Program-made: the position numbers and the translations under genes
Assembly (NCBI GenBank): GCA_014860115.1
Contig: JACZKK010000084.1
Span: forward strand, 1-46,539
Length of the DNA: 46,539 nt
Source of the DNA: Ignavibacteriaceae bacterium
Lineage (GTDB): Bacteria; Bacteroidota; Ignavibacteria; Ignavibacteriales; Ignavibacteriaceae
Direction: 5' to 3'
The notes under the pieces: generated by a model
Seen by the model: only the letters and a program-made list of their open reading frames with translations
Databases searched by the model: none
Told to the model about the DNA's origin: nothing
In this document: in pieces, positions 41,813 to 46,539 of the stretch
How the letters are laid out: every line of letters begins with the position of its first letter
Position numbering within the stretch: position 1 is the first letter of the stretch

Positions 41813-42328
41813 ATGAAAACATTTTCATTGATTTTTATCATCGCCTTGCTGTTAAGCGGGTGCAAATCAGAAAAGCTTACTTCCGAACAGCGCACTTCTG
41901 AAAGAGATAAAATTAAGACACGTATAGAGACTTTTCTTATTTCATATGCTAAAAAGGATATGAACACAATTGTAAGCATGCTTTCTTCTTCTAAGGATTT
42001 TAACTTTTTAGGAAGCGATGTTTCAGAAATAAATAAGAATAAATCAGATTTCCAGAATCAGCTTGACCAGGATTGGAAGCTGTTTGAGTCGGTGGATTTT
42101 GGCGAGATAAGAAACCTCTCCATTAGAATTTCTGAGTGCGGTGATCTTGCTGTAGCATTATTTGACGCACCAATGACAGTTGTTGTAAAAAGCAATCAGT
42201 CAAAATTTTTCTTCAGAATGTCGAATACATTTGTAAAAGAAAACGGTCTCTGGCAGTTGGTGCAGGGATTAGGCTCAATTCCATCTGTGGGCGAATCTTC
42301 TGTTGAGCTAATACAGAAATTAAAATAG
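41813..42328 (+). CDS. lipoprotein, NTF2/SnoaL-like (DUF4440-type)
   Basis: A 171-residue lipoprotein with lipobox LLSGC (Cys17). The mature part looks like an NTF2-like fold: an N-terminal helix with RIETFLISYAKKDMNTIVSML, then FNFLGSDVSEINKNKSDF and a beta sheet ending FVKENGLWQLVQGLGSIP, the usual WxLVxxH-type last strand. In this superfamily the cavity binds small molecules, but catalytic residues are not evident. The frame extends 12 codons upstream; the ATG at 41813 starts a perfect lipoprotein signal, so it is preferred. It opens a run of six small exported proteins downstream of the hybrid kinase. Confidence 0.75.
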   Translation: MKTFSLIFIIALLLSGCKSEKLTSEQRTSERDKIKTRIETFLISYAKKDMNTIVSMLSSSKDFNFLGSDVSEINKNKSDFQNQLDQDWKLFESVDFGEIRNLSIRISECGDLAVALFDAPMTVVVKSNQSKFFFRMSNTFVKENGLWQLVQGLGSIPSVGESSVELIQKLK

Positions 42329-42368
42329 TCTGGTGTTATTAAACACCATGCATAATCATCAAACAAGA

Positions 42369-42392
42369 AGGAGCTAGTACTATGAAACAAAC
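42369..42392 (+). repeat. conserved start-region repeat, copy 1
   Basis: This 24-base stretch begins AGGAGCTAGT, includes the ATG at 42382 and ends in GAAACAAAC. It is identical, except for one A/G change, to 43991-44014 around the start of another gene of the cluster. It carries the ribosome site and first codons. Confidence 0.8.
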
Positions 42393-42831
42393 AATAAAAT
42401 TATTTCTATTCATTTTTCTGCTAACTGCTTTTATTAGTAATACATTTGCAGGTGACGGAGAAGATGTAAGAGCTCTAGTTGATAAGTCAGCTGAGGCGTT
42501 TAATAAACAGGATTACACAACCTATTGGTCGTTATTTACAGAAGATAATACAGAATTTCTTTACGTCGGATCAACTTTAAGACACGATGCGGCTGCCTGG
42601 AAGGGATTTATTGAAGGGACTGCAGGACTCGCCTACGTTAATTATCATGGGCAGGATTTTGAAATTCAGACTTACAATGGTAATTCAGCAGTTGTAACAA
42701 GCTACTATACTTTTTCATGGATGGAAAAAGGGGGACAAATGAATTATCAAAGTGGCAGAACTACAGTAGTTGCTGTTAAACAAGGTGGGAAATGGCTTAT
42801 TGCTCACATGCACTTTTCGAAAATGTTTTAA
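42382..42831 (+). CDS. secreted SnoaL/NTF2-like protein
   Basis: A 149-residue protein with a signal peptide (1-23, ending NTFA). The NTF2-like fold is clear: VRALVDKSAEAFNKQDYTTYWSLFTEDNTEFLYVGS, then the sheet FEIQTYNGNSAVVTSYYTFSW and the last strand GGKWLIAHMHFSKM. DUF4440/SnoaL_3 proteins of this shape bind small hydrophobic ligands or act as isomerases; no specific reaction can be given. AGGAG lies eight bases upstream. It is the second gene of the exported-protein run. Confidence 0.85.
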   Translation: MKQTIKLFLFIFLLTAFISNTFAGDGEDVRALVDKSAEAFNKQDYTTYWSLFTEDNTEFLYVGSTLRHDAAAWKGFIEGTAGLAYVNYHGQDFEIQTYNGNSAVVTSYYTFSWMEKGGQMNYQSGRTTVVAVKQGGKWLIAHMHFSKMF

Positions 42832-42870
42832 TAAAGTTAACACGATTCCTTCTTAATAAAAGAGAGAAAA

Positions 42871-43373
42871 ATGAAATCATTAATAAAAAACATTCTTGTA
42901 TTAAAAGTTTTAACTCTGTTTTTAGCAATTGCATTCGTAACAGGATGCCAGCAGTCAGAAAATTCTAACATTCAGGTTAAGGTTGAAACACCCGAGTATT
43001 TTAGCCTGCGCCCCGATGTTGAAAAAGCTTATGGTTATACACACGCTGTAAAGATTGGCGATGATATCAAAATCTCAGGTGCTGTTAGTATGGACGATAC
43101 CGGTAATCCTACGCAAATGGTGATTTAGCAAAGCAAATGAAAAATTGTTATTCCGATCTGGATAGGGTGCTGAGGCATTACGGATGTACTTTCGATGATG
43201 TTGTGGTTGAAAATATTTTTACAACAAATATGCCTGAGTTCCTCAATCAGTCTGGCTATCGTAATACAATTTACACCAAGCAATTTCCCACGGGCTCGTG
43301 GCTCGGAGTTAAAGAATTAGCTTTACCTGAGTTTATGATAGAAATCGAGTTGGAAGTTCATAAGACCAAATAA
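42871..43373 (+). pseudogene. RidA/YjgF-family lipoprotein broken by a frameshift
   Basis: Two adjacent frames together make one RidA-like lipoprotein. The first (42871-43128) has a signal with lipobox VTGC (Cys26) and the strand HAVKIGDDIKISGAVSMDDTGNPTQ. The second (from about 43119 to 43373) continues in the next frame with GDLAKQMKNCYSDLDRVLRHYG and ends LPEFMIEIELEV. Restoring one base in the A run at 43115-43117 (ACGCAAATGG) gives a continuous protein of about 167 residues. Either the gene is inactivated or the base is a sequencing error. The family's catalytic Arg near the end (PARS in RidA) is Gly here (PTGS), so classical imine deaminase activity is unlikely even if intact. Confidence 0.85.
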
Positions 43374-43427
43374 CAAGTTCATCAAAATATTTTAATCAAT
43401 TTCAAAAATCAAAAAGGAGCCAATGTT

Positions 43428-43952
43428 ATGAAACAATTTTTTAACTCAATTCTAAAAGCAAGTCCATTGTTTTTAGTTATGGCATTTATGATTTTCTCAG
43501 GATGCCAGCAGCAAAAACCTGATCCCTCTGTAGAAATGAAACCGATAGTGGATAAACTGGAGGATGCCTGGAATGGCAGAAATATAGATGCTCTGGATGC
43601 GATCTTTGCCCCTGACTTTGTGCGGATTGTAAATAATCAGCCGGAGGCTAATGGTGTTGAAGGATATAAAAAAGCTATTGCAGATTTCAGAACGGCTTAT
43701 CCTGATCTCAAATTAACTTTAGATAATACAATGTACACCGAAAATGGCGGAGCTACCCGCTGGGTTTTAACAGGAACGAATACCGGTTCCGGCCAGATGA
43801 ATCCCACGGGTAAATCTGTAAATATCTGGGGTTTATCCATTGTACATATTGCAAATGGTAAGGTTACAAAAGAAATAGTAGCTTTTGATAATCAGGTTCT
43901 TATGGAGCAATTGGGATATGCAATGATGCCAGCCACAGAGGAAAAGAAATAA
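43428..43952 (+). CDS. lipoprotein with SnoaL-like ester-cyclase fold
   Basis: A 174-residue lipoprotein (lipobox FSGC, Cys26). The mature part is a SnoaL-like domain: VDKLEDAWNGRNIDALDAIFAPDFVRI, GVEGYKKAIADFRTAYPDLKL, TRWVLTGTNTG and the GLSIVHIANGKVTKEIVAFDN strand are all typical of the SnoaL/ester-cyclase branch. Family members include polyketide cyclases, but most bacterial members have unknown roles. AAGGAG precedes the ATG. It differs from the two other NTF2-like genes in the cluster by closer similarity to SnoaL itself. Confidence 0.88.
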   Translation: MKQFFNSILKASPLFLVMAFMIFSGCQQQKPDPSVEMKPIVDKLEDAWNGRNIDALDAIFAPDFVRIVNNQPEANGVEGYKKAIADFRTAYPDLKLTLDNTMYTENGGATRWVLTGTNTGSGQMNPTGKSVNIWGLSIVHIANGKVTKEIVAFDNQVLMEQLGYAMMPATEEKK

Positions 43953-43990
43953 TTTATTAATTCAAATCAAAATTATTAACACAATTAAGT

Positions 43991-44014
43991 AGGAGCTAGT
44001 GCTATGAAACAAAC
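43991..44014 (+). repeat. conserved start-region repeat, copy 2
   Basis: A 24-base match, with one difference, to 42369-42392. It carries the ribosome site AGGAG and the first codons of the gene at 44004. The proteins encoded after the signal peptide are not alike, so the similarity is limited to the start region. Confidence 0.8.
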
Positions 44015-44432
44015 AACAAAAATTTTTGCATTAATTCTTGTTGCATTTCTATTTCTCAGCGAAAGTAATTTCGCACAAAACAATGAGCAGCCATTGCTTA
44101 TTGTAAGCTTTAATATGGTATCAATGGGTGATGTTGCCAAAGTAAGTAAAATGGCTGATTCAGTTTTTGCGCCTATATTAAGGGAGCTTGTAGATGAAGG
44201 CATGATATACAGTTTTGGAAACTTCACTCATAATTGGGGTGACGAGTGGAATGTTAACACCTGGTATACCGCAAAAGATATGGCGTCATTTGACAAATTC
44301 TGGGATGAATATGTAAGCAGAATTGGTAAAAGACATCCCGGTGCGTGGGCGTCAACTGTAAAATATTTCCAGGCACATAAGGATAATATTTATACAATTC
44401 GCAATCAATATCCTGCTCCACCAACTAAATAA
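44004..44432 (+). CDS. secreted alpha+beta protein of unknown function, paralogue A
   Basis: A 142-residue protein with a signal peptide (1-24, ending NFA). The mature part LLIVSFNMVSMGDVAKVSKMADSVFAPILRELVDEGMIYSFGNFTHNWGD followed by NVNTWYTAKDMASFDKFWDEYVSRI has the strand-helix-strand order of a ferredoxin-like, possibly dimeric alpha-beta barrel fold. I do not recognise a named family. The next gene encodes a protein of the same plan and length, with matching WWG/NWGD and W.A/DMASF positions, so they are probably distant paralogues. Confidence 0.7.
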   Translation: MKQTTKIFALILVAFLFLSESNFAQNNEQPLLIVSFNMVSMGDVAKVSKMADSVFAPILRELVDEGMIYSFGNFTHNWGDEWNVNTWYTAKDMASFDKFWDEYVSRIGKRHPGAWASTVKYFQAHKDNIYTIRNQYPAPPTK

Positions 44433-44474
44433 TTAAACAAAGTTAAAATCATCAACAAACTAAAAAGGAGTGCT

Positions 44475-44909
44475 ATGAAGTACTTTATCGTGTGTTCATT
44501 TCTAACGTTATTATTACTTACTGCCGGCAACCAGACGTTTGCCCAGCCTTCAGGAGGTAATGCAGTTATAGTCCAAAATCTTGAAAGAGCGTTTCCTGAT
44601 AATGGCACAATGGCCGAGTTCGATTCGCTTACACACTTGTTTCAAACGAAAGTATGGGACAAGAATCCTCACGTTATAAGTCATAAAACTATCCGTCATT
44701 GGTGGGGAAATGATAACCGTGATGTTATTGAAATTACAGAAGTAAAAACCTGGGAAGATATTCCGATAGCGATGGAGAAAAACAACGAACTTTTTATGGC
44801 AGCCTGGTCAACCAAAGAAGCTCGTGATGTTTTCAACAAAGCATACAATAAATATTTCACCGGAAAACATTCTGATGAGATTTACCAGGAAGTTATGTTT
44901 GGTAATTAA
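44475..44909 (+). CDS. secreted alpha+beta protein of unknown function, paralogue B
   Basis: A 144-residue protein with a signal peptide (1-23, ending TFA). The order of strands and helices resembles the preceding gene: AVIVQNLERAFPDNGTMAEFDSLTHLF, then VISHKTIRHWWGNDNRDVIEITEVKTWEDIPIAMEKNNELF. AAGGAG lies just before the ATG. It ends the exported-protein cluster and is followed by a good terminator. A stress-related or ligand-binding role is possible, but nothing in the sequence settles it. Confidence 0.7.
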   Translation: MKYFIVCSFLTLLLLTAGNQTFAQPSGGNAVIVQNLERAFPDNGTMAEFDSLTHLFQTKVWDKNPHVISHKTIRHWWGNDNRDVIEITEVKTWEDIPIAMEKNNELFMAAWSTKEARDVFNKAYNKYFTGKHSDEIYQEVMFGN

Positions 44910-44930
44910 TAATTAGATCCAGTTATTATG

Positions 44931-44959
44931 AGGAGCGGATAATTTCTGCTCCTTTTTTT
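44931..44959 (+). terminator. intrinsic terminator of the exported-protein cluster
   Basis: AGGAGCGG (44931-44938) pairs with CTGCTCCT (44946-44953, with one G-T pair) around a seven-base loop, followed by TTTTTT. It lies 22 bases after the last gene of the cluster. Confidence 0.9.
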
Positions 44960-45102
44960 ATTAATTTCAGTTGCCCCCAATATGCTTTTTTGTTATATAT
45001 TTACCCAGGAAAATAGATTGAACAAGGATTCTTGGTTCAGCATATTAGCGAAGACAATTGTTTTAAGTGCTCAACACGCAACTATCTTTTAAAGGTATAG
45101 CA

Positions 45103-45432
45103 ATGAAAATATCATCCCAAACCGAAGATAAGTTTTCAATTATCAAATTTGATGTTGATCAGATTTTAGGTTATGAGGCTCAAGAATTTCAGGATCTTGT
45201 TCTAAATTCTCTTGGGCAGAATGTTAACTGTATTATAGTTGACCTATCCGCAGTAAAGTTTATTTCAAGCTGGGGAATCGGGATGCTCATTCACGGGCTC
45301 GCAACAACAAGAAACAGAGGCGCCGATTTCAAACTTGCAGGTTTAGCGGAGAACGTAATGCAGGTTTTTCAAAAAGTTAAAATTGATACCGTATTAAGTA
45401 TTTATAAAAATGTGGATTTAGCTAAATCCTGA
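45103..45432 (+). CDS. stand-alone STAS-domain protein
   Basis: A 109-residue STAS protein. The central part NCIIVDLSAVKFISSWGIGMLIHGL has a Ser55-Ser56 pair before WGIG, in the position of the phosphorylated Ser of SpoIIAA/RsbV (DSSGLG), so phospho-regulation is possible. It is not next to a kinase or phosphatase gene, but five SpoIIE phosphatases and one RsbW-like kinase are encoded in the same window, so it may be a second substrate. The frame extends upstream; the ATG at 45103 has AAAGG about eight bases before it and gives a normal-length domain. A terminator follows. Confidence 0.88.
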   Translation: MKISSQTEDKFSIIKFDVDQILGYEAQEFQDLVLNSLGQNVNCIIVDLSAVKFISSWGIGMLIHGLATTRNRGADFKLAGLAENVMQVFQKVKIDTVLSIYKNVDLAKS

Positions 45433-45490
45433 ACTGAAATTGGCATGGTCAGAAACTGAACGCGTGATAATAGTTGACAGAAGATTTTTC

Positions 45491-45512
45491 ACCCCGTGCA
45501 AGCGGGGTTTTT
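45491..45512 (+). terminator. intrinsic terminator after the STAS gene
   Basis: CCCCG (45491-45495) pairs with CGGGG (45502-45506) around TGCAAG, followed by six T. Confidence 0.85.
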
Positions 45513-45595
45513 TATGCATAGTATTTTCACTTGATAGACAGCAAATAAACGCCAATCTTTATTTTGAAAATCATTTAACTTGAAGGATATATAAG

Positions 45596-46249
45596 TTGAA
45601 AATATTAATATTTATTACAGCAATGTCAGTTATGACTTTTGGGGGATGCGAAAACAAACCCAATAATATTAAGTCGGAAAACAAAAATGATACAGGAGTA
45701 ATTCAGAATATGGATAATTTACAGACAGCAACATTTGGTTCAGGATGTTTCTGGTGTACAGAAGCAATATTTGAAAACTTGAAAGGAGTTCACTCAGTGA
45801 TTTCGGGATATGCGGGCGGGCATGTACTTAATCCAACTTATGAAGAAGTTTGTACGGGAACAACGGGACATGCAGAAGTAACACAAATAATCTACGATCC
45901 TTCCATCATTAGCTATGATGAACTGCTGGAAATTTTCTGGAAAACACACGATCCAACAACTTTAAATCGGCAGGGAAATGATGTCGGTCCGCAATACCGT
46001 TCTGCTATTTTTTATCATAGTGAAGAACAGAAACTGCTTGCTGAAAAATATAAATCAGAGCTTGATAAATCAGGTGCGTGGGATAAACCAATTGTTACAG
46101 AAATTTCTCAATTAACTAATTACTTCCCCGCGGAGAACTATCATCAGGATTATTATACCAACAATCCAAACCAGGGATACTGTGCGTTTGTGATTGCGCC
46201 CAAGCTTGAAAAGTTTAAGAAGGTATTTAAAGAAAAGCTGAAGAAATAG
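45596..46249 (+). CDS. msrA: peptide methionine sulfoxide reductase MsrA, lipoprotein type
   Basis: A 217-residue MsrA that reduces the S-epimer of methionine sulfoxide in proteins. The active-site motif GCFWC contains catalytic Cys51, and the family's GYAGG, GTTGHAEV, FWKTHDPTTLNRQGNDVGPQYRS and YHQDYY segments are complete. The N-terminus is a lipoprotein signal with lipobox FGGC (Cys18), so the enzyme is anchored on the periplasmic side and would repair envelope proteins. A linker of about 20 polar residues precedes the catalytic domain. Translation starts at TTG, with AAGGAT about eight bases before it. It is a single-gene unit between two terminators. Confidence 0.95.
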   Translation: MKILIFITAMSVMTFGGCENKPNNIKSENKNDTGVIQNMDNLQTATFGSGCFWCTEAIFENLKGVHSVISGYAGGHVLNPTYEEVCTGTTGHAEVTQIIYDPSIISYDELLEIFWKTHDPTTLNRQGNDVGPQYRSAIFYHSEEQKLLAEKYKSELDKSGAWDKPIVTEISQLTNYFPAENYHQDYYTNNPNQGYCAFVIAPKLEKFKKVFKEKLKK

Positions 46250-46280
46250 GCTTGGACAAGTCAGAGTTATGAAAATCAAA

Positions 46281-46300
46281 ACCCCCGCCTTAAACGGGGG
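46281..46300. terminator. bidirectional terminator between msrA and the last gene
   Basis: CCCCCG (46282-46287) and CGGGGG (46295-46300) form a strong stem. On the minus strand it is followed by TTTTGATTTT, on the plus strand by CTTAGTTT, so it serves the minus-strand gene best. Confidence 0.8.
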
Positions 46301-46319
46301 CTTAGTTTAATTGCTCTGT

Positions 46320-46539
46320 TTATTCTTCGTCCCGAACCAATGGAGTTGCAGACATTCTAACCAAATCAACAAGTGCCGAGATTCTGTTATCAAGCTGGAA
46401 GAATTTTCCAACGAGCGGCGCGGGAAGCTGTTCAAACATTTTATCCAGATATTCTTTTCTCAGGTCTAATAAATCCTGATTCGACTGCACAGATTTGTTT
46501 ATAAGATCTTTGGCTGTCGCATCATCAAGTGCATAATAG
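46320..46539 (-). CDS. C-terminal part of an unidentified protein (runs off the window)
   Basis: The last 72 codons of a minus-strand gene whose start lies beyond the window end. The visible part is helical and charged: it begins YYALDDATAKDLINKSVQSN, then LPAPLVGKFFQLDNRISALV, and ends ATPLVRDEE. The LP..LVGKFFQLDNRI..L..L pattern resembles small conserved helical proteins I have seen in many bacteria, some of them exported, but I cannot name the family. The stop codon lies 20 bases before a strong hairpin terminator, which supports a real gene end. Confidence 0.7.
   Translation of the reverse strand, partial: YYALDDATAKDLINKSVQSNQDLLDLRKEYLDKMFEQLPAPLVGKFFQLDNRISALVDLVRMSATPLVRDEE

Overview
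The window looks like a chromosomal segment of an AT-rich, Gram-negative, anaerobic or facultative bacterium of the Bacteroidota/Chlorobi/Ignavibacteria group. Support comes from a type IX secretion C-terminal domain with a YPNPFNPST core, giant sensors built from two-component-regulator propeller repeats, an AraC-tailed hybrid histidine kinase, and an Rnf operon in CDGEAB order. Ignavibacteria is my best guess. This is inference from gene content; no rRNA is present.

Region 1 (22-2683, minus strand) holds a small redox/sulfur membrane cluster: a membrane-anchored rhodanese, a DUF6132-like protein, a DUF2892 protein and a DUF302 protein. Upstream of them on the same strand lies a POT-family MFS transporter. 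Region 2 (2981-10483, plus strand) is an Rnf ferredoxin:NAD+ oxidoreductase operon: rnfC, D, G, E, A, a Tat-signal protein with a NusG domain II, apbE (the flavin transferase that modifies RnfG and RnfD), rnfB and a RseC-like protein. Several spacers in it carry palindromic, REP-like repeats. Region 3 (10588-13423) has a secreted DinB-fold protein, a DMT permease, three small proteins of unknown function and a tRNA-Lys(CTT) with its own terminator.

Region 4 (13423-37049, minus strand) is the most distinctive part. In transcription order it has a small secreted protein, a 1,984-residue T9SS-exported protein, and four consecutive giant receptors (1,053-1,253 residues). The exported protein combines LamG, beta-helix, metzincin protease, von Willebrand A, GGLQWQ-repeat and bactofilin-like parts. 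Each receptor has a periplasmic propeller, a Y_Y_Y domain, one membrane helix and a cytoplasmic SpoIIE-type PP2C phosphatase. They are followed by a possible 39-residue membrane micro-protein, an RsbW-like anti-sigma kinase, a STAS anti-anti-sigma protein and a soluble GAF-SpoIIE phosphatase. The likely logic is that extracellular or periplasmic signals switch phosphatases, which dephosphorylate STAS proteins and so control an unlinked sigma factor or other target. No sigma factor is visible in the window.

Region 5 (37482-44909, plus strand) begins with a hybrid histidine kinase/response regulator/AraC protein that uses the same propeller sensor fold, divergent from the minus-strand block. 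It is followed by six small exported proteins: three NTF2/SnoaL-like proteins, a RidA-like lipoprotein broken by a frameshift, and two alpha+beta proteins that resemble each other. Two of these genes share an almost identical 24-nt start region. Region 6 (45103-46539) has a second STAS protein, a lipoprotein-type MsrA, and the C-terminal end of an unidentified minus-strand gene. Function calls rest on motifs read by eye; no database search was run.
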